DNA from: Mesostigma viride
Taxonomy: Eukaryota > Streptophyta > Mesostigmatophyceae > Mesostigmatales > Mesostigmataceae
Direction of reading: 5' to 3'
Assembly (NCBI GenBank): GCA_009746045.1
Contig: RPFO01001639.1
Span: forward strand, 1 to 64,000
DNA: 64,000 nucleotides
Under the pieces are notes generated by a model. That model saw only the letters and a list, made by a program, of their open reading frames with translations. It was not told where the DNA came from and searched no databases. The number at the start of each line of letters is the position of its first letter. Position 1 is the first letter of the stretch. The translations under genes were made by a program, and so were the position numbers. Of the stretch, positions 21,342 to 33,900 are shown in pieces.

Positions 21342-24300
21342 ATGGCAGCAGCGTGCGCGCGGGGGGCGGCGCTCACGATCAGCGAGGGGCTGTGCCGTCG
21401 CTGTGATGACGTCAGCGCCGTGATTTGCCAGGTGTCAGCCGTGCACGCCGCGCGCAGCGCCAGGACCGCCTCGGGGTCAGGCCCTCGGACAATGTCACAG
21501 GCACCAGCATCAACGAGCAAGGGCTTTGCTGGGGCTGGTAAGGCGACGGGATCGTCAAACGAGGCGGATGCAAGAGTTAGTGCACCGATCTCTGCTGGAC
21601 CAGTCGCCAGTGTTGGTGTCATGGGTGGTTGGCCGACGGCCGCCGCGACCCACCGTGGCAACCCCCACCACCTAGGCCTGGCATCCGGCACTCATGCGGT
21701 AGTGAATGCTCGGGGTGTTGATTCGTCTGCTCTGGGGTCGGAACCTCTAGATTCCATCTACTGGCTGGTCAGAAACAGCCCCGATAGGACTCTTAGGAGG
21801 CCGAACCCCATGGCGGCACTTGCGGCCGCGGTGTTCGCGGGAGCCCGTGGCCTGCTGCATCGGACACAAACAAACTCGAGTTCATGCAGCTCGAAGTGCC
21901 AGCCTGTGTATGCCCCCAGCGTTGAGGCGGGGCAGGCAGGCCCTGATGATGCTCTGGTGGCGGCGTGCCTGGACGACTGGTGGCTGCGAGGGAGGGATGC
22001 GGACCCCAGCCACGTGGCGGTGGTGAATGGTGGGGCAGGAGCGGCTGATGAGGTGCCAGACGCCAGCAGCAGCGGTATCCCTTACGCCAGGGACGACGGG
22101 GGTGGGGGACTCTCTGTTGTTCAGGATGATGCTGGCATACGCGCGGATGCCAGTGTGACGCGTGTGCCTGGCGAGGTCATACCGGGGAGAGTCGGGCACC
22201 CTGTCGACCTGCCAAGGGTACCTGGCGGGGCCTCCAGGGAGGCCCGGGCACTTGTCGTGCTGGCGAACGCGCACGTGGGTCCCTGCCTGGAGGTGGTGTA
22301 CCGCGCGCTGGTCGGGCCGCCCCTGGCCCCGCGCCCGCTGCCCCTGGCCGCGGCACTGCTGCGCCGCGCTGGCATTATTCTGGAGACGCAATTGTGGCGC
22401 GGCTTGCCAGCCTATGCAGGTGCCAGCGCGCAGTGGCAATGGCAAGCGAGCACCACTGGGCAGCGGATGCCCGGCCTTGCAGGAGGGGGGGCGCAGGGGG
22501 AGGGGCGGGGCCAGGGGGGCCGAGCAGGGCAAGGGGACATGGTCAGGCGTGACATGCCAGCAGGGCAACTTCGTGGAACCAAACTAGGCGAGGGTGAAAT
22601 GAAACGAAGCACTTCATCGGGTGTGGGGCCCGGACCGCTCCTGCTCAATGAAGTGTTTCTGTCCCCCCACTGTCCGATCCTGTATGAGGTGCGTGAGGCA
22701 TTCGCCCCCATGACTGCCAGCGACCATGCACCAGGCCGCACAGCCAGCCCAGAGCTGGATCCGAGGCAGCCACCAAGGGAGAGCGGTGCAGGGATGCAAC
22801 GTGCGGATGTCAGAAATCCCCACCTGGCCCCTGGCCATGGCTCGCATGGCCCCGCCACGTGTCGCAAGCTGTTTGGGCTCTACTCGGCGCTGTCCCTCGC
22901 GCACACGCAGCTGGCATTGATGCTGGCCGATGTGCTGTCCCCTCTCCTGCCCCCCGAGCCGCGTTGGTGGCAGGACGACACGCGCGCGTGCCGCGGCGTG
23001 GTCTGCTCCTCCCTGGCGGGCGATGTAGGGATCGCGCGGGCGTTTCTCCCGCCCGACGTCTGCAGCGTGGGCGATGACCAAAGGGGCCCCGGAAACGCAG
23101 GCTCGCACATGCGTGGGTCAGGATCAGGAGCCACCCCAGCAAGTAGCATCCTCCCCACGGGGGCAGCGGACGGTAGCCAGGGTGGCCCGCCGGACGCAGC
23201 GACGCAGGGAAAGGGGTATCCCCCCTCCCATGGGCCGCACGCACCGCAGGAGCACGGGGCAAGGGATGCGCTGCCGCGCCCATGGAACCATGCACACCCT
23301 AGCCTACCCCTGGGCCCCGGTTTATACCTCGACATCATGGTGGAAGATGTCGTGATGACGGTGGGGATGTCGGCGGCATTAGCTGCGGCGGCGTTTGCTG
23401 AGAGAGTGCTCCAATACACCGCTGAGCTGGCGTGCACTTTTGCGGGCCAGCCGATGGCAGGAAAGACCGGGTTTCAGAATTCTAGCACCGCGGTGCCTTT
23501 TTTGGGCGGCGTTCCATCACTCCCCACGGCTCTCAACGGCCTAACCTCCGGTAAGCCCAGCGGCACCAGCGTGTACGCTGGCAGGGCGGGGCTCATCGTG
23601 GCGGTTGGGACCCTGCAGGCGGTCGGTTTCCCCTGCAGCTTCCTCCAGGAGAAGGGGGGGGGCTCAAGTCACGTGCACGCTGGCTTTCAACGAGGGATGG
23701 TGCGGTGCGGGCAAGGGGGCGTGACGTGTGAGCGCCGCTGCCTGAGCCGCACACGCAAGTTTCCCGTCGCGGATGTGGTGAGGGAGTGGAGGGAGGTGCT
23801 GGAGCGGAGGGCGCTCCACTACAATCCCCATGCGCACTCCCCTGCTGGGTCCAGGGCTAATCATGGTGGTTCTGTGCCTATGGGGAGTAATGCTTCTGCA
23901 GGGTCGCAGGAGGGGGGCAATCATCACCACAATGATATCGATAGTCCGAATATTAAGGAGGGGGCAGGCACCAGTCATAATCTCATATCACGAGCGATTG
24001 CCAGCAAACTCCTGGCCTGCAGCGACGCCGGCAGTGGGTATGTAGACGTCTCCTTGGTCTGCTTCTCGCCTGCAGTGGGCGGCTATTGGCCGCTGCGCAA
24101 GCGCTTCCGATGGGAGCACGACAGCGAGGGGGCCACCCTGCGGGCTGGCCAGGGTGGTGGTGGCGGTGGCCGCGCATCGGTTCCCTTTGTTGCAGCGGAA
24201 GCCGCCGGGGGTGCTCCTTTGTTGCCGCCCCAGCCTTGTTGGAATGAGGACGCGTATATGCGGGTGTTTGTGTCGGAGAGTCAGGCGTTGACGTGGGCGC

Positions 24301-25806
24301 GGTGGGAACTCGCTCGGCGGGTGCCGAGTGAGATGGGTGATAATGCTGGCGACCCGATACCGGTCACCGGGGGAAGTTTTGGTACAGAAAGAGTCGGTTT
24401 TTCTGCTACGATGGGCCCTGTTGAGAGTGACCCGGGTCACCGTGTCCCCGCACTCACGTGTGCGAACAAGCTCGCGTGCATGGCTGCAGAGTGCCTGCGA
24501 CGGGCGAGCGGCCGTGGGGTGGTGGCTGCCTACAAGTTCGTCCTGTGGAGCCACGTGCTACGACAGGTACAGCCAATGTGCCGCGTGTGATGGGCCAATG
24601 TGCCACTTGTGATCGAAGAAAGTAGGCTGGAATGTGCAACCTACAACTTGTATGCGCGGGCAAAAGGGTTCTAAGCACTGACACGAGAACCGTATGCACG
24701 GAAACAAAGATTACGGCGCCACAATGGCCTTGGCTGGTGATGAGGGTTGGGCTGCCTGTTAAGGGTAAGGCCCCTTGGAGCGCACTGGCAATCGTTGTCG
24801 CAGCTGCTATACTGTCATAACAACAGTTTTTGTGTATTTGGCTTGTGCGATACGGAGCCACTGTGCCGCATGCACAGCCACGGTGTTGCTTGTATGCGTG
24901 CCGTTCGGTGCTTTTCAACCATCAAGAACAGGAGCCCCTGCTAGCGCATGCGCAGACCCCTCTAGCAGGCGCCAGCACACTGACAACCCCTGCTCACTTG
25001 CTTTTCAGTTCTGCCCTCGTTTTCGTTTCTGCCTGCCTCTCGACCTGCATGGAGTCCCTCAGGAATTCTGCCGCCTGCCACCCGTGGTCTTCCCCATCCT
25101 ACGAAGCCCCCATGTCCTGCTGCTGACTGCGCTTCGCCGCTCCACCAAGGCCATGGCTGCTATAGTCACGCCCAACTGTGCCGCGTGTCAGCAGCGTGCC
25201 CTGGTGGCATGCGGTGCCGTGGCCGGGAACCCCCTTGATTTCGCAGGGACCTCCCTGCCACGCAGGGCTGCTGGCCAGCTGCCTGGCCGGCAATTCAAAG
25301 GCTGCCCCAAATGGCACCGAGTCTCGTGGGCGCATGCTCAGAATTTCTCCCGACGTCACGCGCCCCCGGCGGAAACAACAGCATCCGTCACGGATGCAAC
25401 AGAAGAGGCGCTGTGCAGACAGCTTGAGGTGGCCGTTAGCCCCCTGTCCTTACGCTTGCATCTCCAGGGGCAGTTGGTGGCGCACTGCGCTGCACTGCTG
25501 TCCGCCGCACAGTCCCCCATGTCAGCCGGGAACTTGGCTGGCATCCGGCGCTCTGTTCTACATGGTGCGCAGGAGGTGGCCAATTGTGTGCTGTCAGCTG
25601 TCAGCGACACAAGGGACTGGCGCCACGCTGATCCTGGCCATGACGCGTGGCTGTCTTTGATTTGTTGCACATCCTCGTTCCACCCAAGTGGGGTGGCGCA
25701 TCAGGCCGGAGGAGGCGCGGGATTCCTCCCTCGTGCGGACCAGTGGGTCAAGCTCATGTTGAGCATGCTTGCGTGGGAGTTTCACTCGACAGGGTCGAGC
25801 TCGTGA
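21342..25806 (+). CDS. Large uncharacterised protein, two exons
   Basis: A frame of 1,075 codons (21342-24566) ends at a good donor (CGACAG then GTACAG, phase 0). A last exon ends at 25806 and begins in phase 0 either at 25009 (acceptor TTGCTTTTCAG) or at 25192. The protein is Gly/Ala/Pro-rich with several compact segments of mixed composition (LDSIYWLVRNSPDRTLRR, SLAHTQLALMLADVLSP, YVDVSLVCFSPAVGGYWPLR, NEDAYMRVFVSESQALTWAR). These suggest folded parts separated by loops, as often seen in volvocine-type algal proteins. No domain is recognised. It follows the preceding gene on the same strand by about 300 nt; both could be parts of one longer gene. Confidence 0.4.
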
Positions 25807-25959
25807 ACCTCAGCAGCCGAAGCAAGCACACCCATGCAACTCTCCCAAGGCATTGTCCTCTGGCATTTCTAATGGTCACATGACCATTATGCTCGTGTGA
25901 CGCAGTTTGTTTAAATTAATAAATTGGTTTCTGCAGTTATCTGTCTAACCGTGTTGTCT

Positions 25960-28562
25960 AATAGCCTTCCGGGTGTCCCCTTGGATTAAAGACCTCAACG
26001 TCTGCACATATAGTGGGATCAGTGGCGCGTTGCAGACACATTTCAGTTCCAAACCTTGCATTCAAGGCGCCAAGTACAACTGTAGTACAAGGTGGGGAAC
26101 CGGTGCCGACTGGAGTACCTGTCGCCTGTCGGCCCTGGACGCCCGGGCGGACGTCGACGAGCTGGACAAGGGTGCTCCCAACGCCGCCATTTTTGCGGGC
26201 TTCGCAGCCCGTGCCCCGTTGCTGGCGGCCCGGCACCTGCCAGTCATGCCCCGCCGCCGCCCCGGCCCGCTCTACCGCCAGGACCCCAAGGTCTTGGCCG
26301 CCCGGCACCGCCTCAAGCGTAACCGGGACCCGCTGCAGAAACCGGTGCTCAAGGCCGCCCTCGTGGAGGCCTACGAGCACGCTCAGGACGCAGAGGCGGC
26401 CCAGTGCATCGCAGATGCCAAGGCCTGCCAAGCTCGCAACCAGGGCAAGGACATGTGGTACCACCTCGACCGGCTCGGCGGCCGGCGGCAGCGCACCCCG
26501 GTGGAGCACACGGGGGACGGCACGGCGCCGGTACGCCTTGACCGCTGGTTGGCCCACAATGTTTCCTTGACAGGTGGGGCTCGCGCCCCCCCCCCCGCCG
26601 CTTCACCCCGAGACGGCCGCCCGTCTTGGGGTCGCCGGACCCCCGCCGGCGCCCCCCTCCTCGGCCGCGGACTACCAAGTCCCCGCCTTGCAGGAGGGCT
26701 GCCTTGCCACCTACGACGTCGTCCACCCCTTCACTTTGAAGGAATTGGACGGCGCCCTTGCTCGCCTGCGGTACGACTGTCGCGGCGGTCGGTGCCGACC
26801 GCCTTTCGGCTGAGCTGCTGAAGACCCCTGACCCGGCGGTTATTAGGGATCTTCTGCTGGCGTTCTGCAACCGTGTCCTGCTTTCTGACGAGCCTCCGCC
26901 TGCTGAGTGGCAGACGTCCATCCGTGTCATGCTGTACAAGAAGGGCTCTGCTGCTGACCCCGGTAACTACCGGGGTGTCTGCCTCCAGAGCGCCGCGCTG
27001 AAGGTCTTCATGCGCATGATGCTGCACAGGCTCCGCGCCGCGCTGGACCCACACCTGGGTGAGTCTCAGATGGGTTTCCGTCGTGGTCGTAACACTGTCA
27101 TGGCTGTGTTTGTCACGCGCCGGTTGATGGAGGAGGTGCGTCGCCTTTGCCCTGACAGTTTGCCGCTGGTCTTCATTTTTGTTGACTATATCAAGGCCTT
27201 TGACACGGTCCTCTGGGAGGCTCTTTGGGCCATCCTAGCTTTGGATCGGGTGCCACCAGCGTTTATTGCTGCCATTCATCGACTGTATGAGGGCTCACAG
27301 GCAGTAGTGCGGACTGCGGAAGGCACCACCCCACCATTCCCCCTTCACCACGGGGTGTGGCAAGGTTGTGTCCTGTCCCCATATACCGCTGTTCATTATT
27401 GTCGTGGATCACGTCATGCGCCCGGCACGTTCGCGCTTTACTGCTCTTAAGGGGTTCGAGCCAGGCTTGGACATCCTTAACGAGCGCGAGCACGGCAGGG
27501 TTAGCCCTGGCTACCGCCTGGCCGACCTGATTTATGCGGATGACACCACCCTCATCGCGCGCCCCGAGCACATTCAGACCTGGCTGGACTGTCTGGGCCC
27601 GGAGGCGAGGGCGGTGGGGTTGGAGATTAGTGTCAAAACTGAGGCGATGGTGATTGCATGGGGCCTCCAGTACACCGCCGCTGCCGTGCCTGCTCGACGG
27701 GACTTAGGTCCCGTTCCACGATCGCTTCAAACTGTTGGGGAGTTGGCTCCCTGACACCGCAGACGATGTGGACACCCGCATCGGCCTGGCCTGGGCCAGG
27801 CTCCGTTCGCTCAACACCTACTGGCGCTCCAAGGGCCTGGGCGAGCACCGCAAGCGCCTGCTCTTCAAGGTCCTCGTCCTCACGGTGCTCACGTATGGCG
27901 CCGAGGCGTGGACAATCACACCCACACTGGCAGCTAAGCTCGACGGCACGGTTGACAGGATGCTCCGACAGGTCCTGAATGTAGGGTTTTCCCAGCGCCC
28001 GTCATTAGAGTCTTTGTATCAGGGTATGCCTCGTATTTCGGACGAGATTAGGCAGCGTAGGATAGCATTTGTAGGACACCTTGCTCGCACCAGCCAGGTC
28101 GACACCGCCCTTGGTCTGGCAGGCCCCCAGCGGCTTGGCCAGCCAGGGCGGCATATTCTGTCAGACCTGGCCTGGCCCCAAGGGGATGCATTCCTAAAAG
28201 GGTAGGGAAACATGTCACGAACTACATCCAGATGTTGCTGGACGACCTAGTACGCGCATGGTCCCAGCCCAGTTTAAACACCGCATCCACTCTCTCTCCC
28301 TTCTTTGGACTGCCATGCAGAACAAGACGCGGTGGCAGAAGATTGTCAAGGCTCACACGCCAGCCCCTGTGGGCAAGCCACCTCCCCCCAAGAGGAGGAG
28401 GCGTTTTGATGAGTAGTGTACTTAGGATTTTCTAGACTAGATAGCTTAGAGTTAGGTTAGTTCGAGTACGCGGCTCCCTCCACTCCACCCATCCATCAAG
28501 GAATATGTGCTACATTATCTCCCAACGGAGGCATGTTATAATTTAATTTAATTTAATTTTAA
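25960..28562 (+). mobile_element. LINE (non-LTR retrotransposon), 5'-truncated and frameshifted
   Basis: The reverse transcriptase can be followed through four frame changes: an N-terminal part (about 26000-26570), the fingers/palm with KKGSAADPGNYRGV and MGFRRGRNTV (26940-27100), FVDYIKAFDTVLWEALW (27175), HHGVWQGCVLSP (27350), the catalytic IYADDTTLIA (about 27530) and a thumb with YGAEAW and GHLAR (27890-28080). The C-terminal basic tail PPPPKRRRRFDE ends near 28416. A 3' UTR ends CTCCCAACGGAGG and a (TTTAA)n tail at 28539-28562. No endonuclease domain is visible, so it is 5'-truncated. The frame changes are mostly +1, unlike those of the last gene. Confidence 0.85.
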
Positions 28563-28587
28563 GGCGGGGATTTTGTGACATGCAGGG

Positions 28588-28614
28588 GTTAGGGTTTAGG
28601 GTAAACCCTAAATC
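28588..28614. repeat. Head-to-head telomere-like repeats
   Basis: GGTTAGGGTTTAGGG runs directly into TAAACCCTAAA, placing G-strand and C-strand telomere units face to face just past the LINE tail. Confidence 0.75.
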
Positions 28615-28923
28615 CTTTATATAAGGAGGGCTTTTGAGATTTTTTTTCTTTGTGCGTGTGGCCTGCATGGTGTATAAGTACTAACTAGTGCCACAGACAG
28701 CTAGTTTCGGAATTGAAACCCATGACCTCTCAGTCTATATAGCATCATGATTAATTAATTAATCCTTGATAAGCACGTGATTGCGTCATGTGGGTGCCAA
28801 TACAGAGTAAAGGAACCTTCAACCCTATATACACAGCCGCGAGAAGGAGGGAGGGCGCCGGCCCTAGCTTCTCTCACTGCCGCAAGTGGGCAGGCCACAG
28901 AGCGCTCTCTCCACAGCATGGGG

Positions 28924-29300
28924 CTCTAATTAATTTATTAGGAACATAAATCCGTTGGGAGTATATGTAGCACATAGCCCTTGAGAAGTGGCATATGGCC
29001 TATAATACATTCTAAGCTACTTCCTGCAAGGGTCAGAATGTAAACGACACTTGCTCTAGTGCACCAGGGCACCTGCATCCCCATGGTCTATCAAGCTATG
29101 CCCAGCTTTAAGGGGGAGCCTGTCATGGGGGGGAAGATCATTATATACAAAAGCTAGAGCGTGGCATCGAGATCAGCAGAGAGCAGCTCTCTGCATGGGC
29201 ACAGCATACCTAAATAAAGCTAGTAGGCGTCATCTGGAGTGTGGCACATCATAGGCACACATGTACATGGCTAAATAATGCTCGTGAATCAGCATGGTAT
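28924..29300 (-). mobile_element. LINE 3' fragment, minus strand
   Basis: It begins with a TAATTTATTAGG-type tail, then CGTTGGGAG TATATGTAGCACATA and CATTCTAAGCTACTTCCTGC. The same order is found at 6425-6546 and 41663-41780. It continues with AGCAGAGAG..CTCTCTGCATGGGC, which is shared with 41915-41940. Confidence 0.65.
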
Positions 29301-29379
29301 AATGCCTGTAGGAGGCGTACATGTACATAGCCACGGTCTATCTATCTACACTACTATTGCTGTATTCCCCTAAGCTGGG

Positions 29380-29851
29380 GCGTCTGGAGTCGCTGGGGCC
29401 GCGGCGGGGGTCGCATGCCAGGGCTTGTGGCCGACGTAGATGGCGCCGCCCCCCTCCAGTACACCGGCTGCCCCGCCTTGGTCTGCCGGCCGGAGCTGGA
29501 GGTAGGTCGGCCATAGCTCCCGTCGCCGTTGTTGCTGCGCCAGGGTCAAGTCGTCGTCAGGGGTGAAGTGAGTCTTCTCGAGCCGCTTGCGGCGTCTGAG
29601 AAAAGAAATCTTGTCCGCCGGGTTCTTAAAGGTGAGAAGGAGCGGGGGCGCCCCAGTGCCTTACCCCGCGCGCGGGGGAGGCGGAGGGCGACCAGCTCGA
29701 TCTCACCGTTAAGGCCCATGCGACCAAGGATTTCTCTCTCAAACGCACGCGTAAGCTTCTCGGAATTCTCACCTTCCTCCATGGGGCATGCCGGGGCGCA
29801 ACACTGTGGGTGCAATACAACCAGTGCAATGCCATAGGTAGGCTGACGCAT
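29380..29851 (-). pseudogene. LINE ORF1-like protein fragment
   Basis: On the minus strand, MEEGENSEKLTRAFEREI (about 29780) leads through an RRM-like strand part and, after a frame change, to KNPADKISFLRRRKRLEKTH and DDDLTLAQQQRRRELWPTYL, ending with a GGGAIYVGHKPW strand near 29420. This order (RRM strand, helix with LTxxQQxxRRxLWP, and a WRGG..IYV end) is typical of L1-type ORF1 RNA-binding proteins. It is broken and has no start context. It may be the 5' part of the LINE family whose 3' end is at 28924. Confidence 0.55.
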
Positions 29852-29984
29852 AGCTTATGTGCTTGTTAAGGAGGCATGAACCATCATGGCGGTGCAGGTG
29901 CACCTAGTGCACCCAGAGCAGGTGACAGTTGTACATCCTCCACCTGCAGCTAGGTTGTAGCCCTGATTGTATTACAAACCCATA

Positions 29985-30061
29985 GATGCCCCTTTCTCAG
30001 GGCTATGTGTTACATATGCTCCCAACGGAGCTATGATTTTAATTAATTAATTAATTAATAG
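29985..30061 (+). mobile_element. LINE 3' end fragment with (TTAA)n tail
   Basis: CTCAGGGCTATGTGTTACAT, then GCTCCCAACGGAG and a (TAAT)n tail at 30033-30060. This matches the end of the complete 3' end at 28495-28562. Confidence 0.6.
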
Positions 30062-30119
30062 CTTATGCCGGGCCCCCTGATGTTAGACGCCGCAAGGCCC
30101 GCACCTTCAAAGAACAGCT

Positions 30120-30452
30120 AGTAGAGGACATGGGGGGCCTATAGGCCTCTCCGTGATTTGGAAGAAGATGATGGACAAGGCCAAGTGGGCCCAGGTCATA
30201 GAGGACAACGAGCCCCCCCCTGTGGGGAAGCGCCCGCGTGTGCAAACCCACGGGAGGTACGCTGTATAGATAGATGTTGTAGTTAGTAATGCTGTTAAAT
30301 AGATGTCGTAGGTAGCTGATGTAGATAGCTTAGACCGGTAGGACTGTTTGCACCCACCCATCCATATCCATCGGGGTTAATGCTCCGTGACTCCCCAACG
30401 GGAGCACGAGTCTAATTAATTAATTAATTAATTAATTAATTAATTAATAGCT
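30120..30452 (+). mobile_element. LINE 3' fragment with C-terminal coding remnant
   Basis: It encodes a remnant with DNEPPPVGKRPRV (about 30205-30245), matching the C-terminal PAPVGKPPPPKRRR of the LINE at 28440. A 3' UTR with ACCGGTAGGACTGTTTGCAC and CTCCCCAACGGGAGCACGAG and a long (TTAA)n tail (30411-30450) follow. The 3' UTR is nearly identical to that at 40195-40327. Confidence 0.7.
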
Positions 30453-30624
30453 TATGCTACAAAGGTGAGGTGGGCTCAAGACGTCGGCTAAGGCGCAAGC
30501 TGATGACCACAAGGCGCCAGAGCTAATTGAAGGTACTATGACGCTGTGCATGCGCGCTAATATCATTTCAAGTGCTGTAATGCCTAAGCTATCCCATAAT
30601 CGATTGCCCCCATCTAGACGACTA

Positions 30625-30720
30625 GCTTGAGTGCTCTATCCCGGGGGAGCCCGGGGGGGCTTCCACAGTTTCTTGTTGACATAAAGGTCCCCGCCCCGCC
30701 AGTACACTTGGGGCTAGCTT
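30625..30720 (-). pseudogene. LINE ORF1 C-terminal remnant
   Basis: On the minus strand one frame reads VYWRGGDLYVNKKLWKPPR. This is the same WRGG..LYV end as at 29420, and a stop follows. Only this end is left. Confidence 0.5.
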
Positions 30721-32351
30721 CTCGGGGTTGGTCTTGTGGCGGATGTAGCATCATGATGTGCGCTGCGTATATACTAGCTGTTCTTTGAAGGTGCAAAGGT
30801 ATCTAGGGGCCCATGGCCCCATGACCACCAAGGCCAGGTCAAAATGTCTGGCCCCTATATTCAATGTAGGGTCCATTATGCCAACCGCCGGAAGGAAACG
30901 CCTCCTGGGCCCCTACATGCTAGCCCCCGACTGGGGGGGCGCCACCGTGGCGCCGAGAGCCGGACCCTATATTATGACCCCCCCCCACAGGCATGATTTA
31001 CAAACAGGCCGTGCTATATGGAAGGCAAACGCAGCAACCAAGGCGGAGACGTTATGCACGCGTGAACTCGGCCGGCCCCTTGCTATGTCGGATAACCGCT
31101 AGGCTATGTCGACATGAAACATGGACGAAGAGGGCGAAGCCAAGGTTCCATCCGGCGGCCCGGATGTGATATGGGCTTTTTACAGATATGTTAAGGTAGG
31201 GCCCGAAAAATACAGATGGCAGTAGGCGTCGATCTATGCAGATATGTTTCTTAATTACAGATTCTTACGTAAGCTCCGACGTTAGCCTTGCGTCTTCAGC
31301 CGGGGACCCAGGTGCAGGCCGTGCGGCTACAAAGGCCAGGGACTAGTCACTCCATGGCTTAACGTAAGCTATTGGAATTTTTAAGGCCCAGGGGGTAAAA
31401 CCTATTATGAGAAGCTATAAGCCCTGAGTTCTCCCGCTTGTATCTAGATTGTTTGCTTTCTCCAATCTCCACATCACTATTTTGTTCGGGCGCATTGTGC
31501 ATTATCACGGGCAGCATAACAGTTCAACAACTGAATGTCGGTCGACACACGGGAAGCCTCTACTCTGTTTAGGTAAGGTATTTGGCCGCGTTGCCGCTGC
31601 ATGGAAATTGGAATCACAGGCCAGTGCCATGTTCGGCACTAGTGTGCACGCGCGGAAATAAGGCGCCGTCACGTTAGATAGCCGGCTGGCCGGTGTGGCT
31701 GAGTTGCGCGCCTGCCTGCCCATACTTACCGATCGCACTTCATAATTGCTGCCTTTATGCCCGACCGACTTGTCGAGGAACCGTTTTGCCGATTAATTGC
31801 TGCAGCAGCGTGCGTGGCTCCTGCCCTTTTCCATGGCAATGTAGGCAATTTTGCACTTTATCGGGGTCAGACTATTTGGCACATAGGGCCATGCACATGA
31901 CATACTGCATTATAACGTCGCAAAGTTAGGCATAGTTCCTCTTTGTAAATCATGATAAATCGATGTAGGTCATCTAGTCGCTATACACGTAAGCCAGCCG
32001 GCCATAATTTCGATGCACAAGGCTAGTACACATTTCAAACACCGTCCATATTCATCATCCTGAACTGTGACGACTCGAAGACGCGGACAAGATGACGGCA
32101 GGCTCGAGCTACCATGTTCCGGATTCTCCCGATTTCTGGCCTGCGCTGGTTGTCTCCTTGATATATCGATGTGCTCGCTTTAGACGCGTTCAGTTTCCAT
32201 GCGATGAAGCCTCAAGGACTTGGCCGAAATTCCGCGCCAGAATTTCGCGCATGTTCCTTGCATGTTCCGAGAATAAACTCCGTCCACTCCGCTCACTCGC
32301 AACGGCGGAAGCCGTGCAAAGGTGACTCCAGGAGTCCAGGTTGACACGGTT

Positions 32352-32795
32352 GTCAGTCAGTCAGTCAGTCAGTAGTGAGTCAGTCAGTTGGAACCCACGC
32401 CGACCATAGCCAGACAGAGATTTCAATAAAGGCCGAGTTGACCACGGCTGTCAGTCAGTCAGTGAGGAAGTTTGGATCCCACGCCGGTCATAGCCAGCCA
32501 GAGATGGTATTGCGGCCATCGGCCGTTATAGAAATCTCCTCTTAATGACAGGCGTGGGATCCAACTGACTGACTGACGGACTGTCTACTGACGAAGGCCT
32601 TGGGCCGGAACATATAAACTCAACTCAACTCAACCATCTCTGCTGCCCATGTGCGGCGTGGGCAACAACAACAACAACAACAACAGCGCAACCATCCGAT
32701 ATAATACAACATACCGGCCCTGAGCCCTCGGCCAGTCTAGACTCTCTGTGGCCCATGTGCGGCGTGGGATACAACTGAACTGAACTGAACTGAAA
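32352..32795. repeat. Microsatellites each joined to the same CCCACGCCG motif
   Basis: (GTCA)n at 32352-32390 and 32450-32463 each lead into CCCACGCCG plus CATAGCCAG. An inverted (ACTG)n at 32560-32578 follows GGCGTGGGATCC. (CAA)n at 32662-32683 and (CTGAA)n at 32773-32792 each follow CCCATGTGCGGCGTGGG. A sixth, (TTG)n at 33388-33404, runs into CCCACGCCGCAC. Confidence 0.75.
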
Positions 32796-32811
32796 GTTGA
32801 AGTTACAACAG

Positions 32812-33355
32812 CACGCGCACGTTAATGGACAACAGTTACATCCTGATTCCGACTGCTGCGAACGGCCATGTAGCGCTGACAGCAGATGACTAATGTCGTC
32901 ATCGGTGCCAATTGCAGTTGCGAGACCTGAGCGTGTCAGCATGCGTAATCATTACGTATCGTACCATTTTCAGATACTAAGCCATGGTAGGAATTGTGAA
33001 CTGACCTGAACACTGTACTCGGCGCTGTATTTATTGTTGGATCCCAAGTTGCCGCGGGGGAAGGTCAATGTCAGACGACAGTACATTGCGCCGAATTCTG
33101 GTATAACGTTAAACTTGCAACGCACGCGCACGTTAATGACAACAGTTACAACCTGATTCCGACTGCTGCGAACGGCCATGTAGCGCTGACAGCAGATGAC
33201 TAATGTCGTCATCGGTGCCAATTGGAGTTGCTAGACCTGGGCGTGTCAGCATTTGTAATCACCACGTTTCCTACTCTTTTCAGATGCTTTAAGCCGTGGT
33301 AGGAATTGTGAACTGACCTGAACACTGTACTCGGCGCTGTATTTAGGTTGGATGA
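32812..33355 (+). repeat. Diverged direct repeat, about 234 bp, 310-bp period
   Basis: 32812-33045 and 33122-33355 share long near-identical blocks, for example CTGATTCCGACTGCTGCGAA and GTACTCGGCGCTGTATTTA. Confidence 0.85.
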
Positions 33356-33900
33356 CGACAACAACAACGAAAACAACAATGGTACTTGTTGTTGTTGTTG
33401 TTGCGTCCCACGCCGCACTTTGACAGCAGAGATTCTACAGTTGTGGCCGACAACACTTGATCGGTAACGACAACAACATTGTTAGCGGCCATAATCTCAA
33501 GATCGCACATATTCATGCGAGGGATATTTGGTGTCGAACGCCCGGATATCGTCTGATTTTGGACGACACCATAACATTCTCGTGATTTTTTTTTTCTATC
33601 TTACGTAATTGCATCTGCCGCGAAACTGGGAGAAATAGTCCGCTAGGCGCTGGCGCAATGTTAAACCGTTCCTTGAATTCAGCCTTGCCCTTGCCCAAAG
33701 AACGATCTACTGTTTGTGTAAAGTCTCCAACCGACCATGGAGCAGCCATTGAGCTGGACACGCGTTTCCAATTGGAATGACTCGCTTGCTTGAACATCGG
33801 CCGAAGGACCATGCGTCGCAGATACTAGGTGCCCTGCCCGTGTCATCTTCTTCCGTCAGCAAGAGTTGCGTCTGCAGCACATCTACGCGCGCAAACTAGC

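Larger units (their letters stand above)
31100..33828. other. Non-coding, microsatellite-rich stretch
   Basis: No coding-like frame or RNA gene was seen. The second half holds the microsatellite modules and the long direct repeat listed separately. It precedes the histidine kinase gene. Confidence 0.5.
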
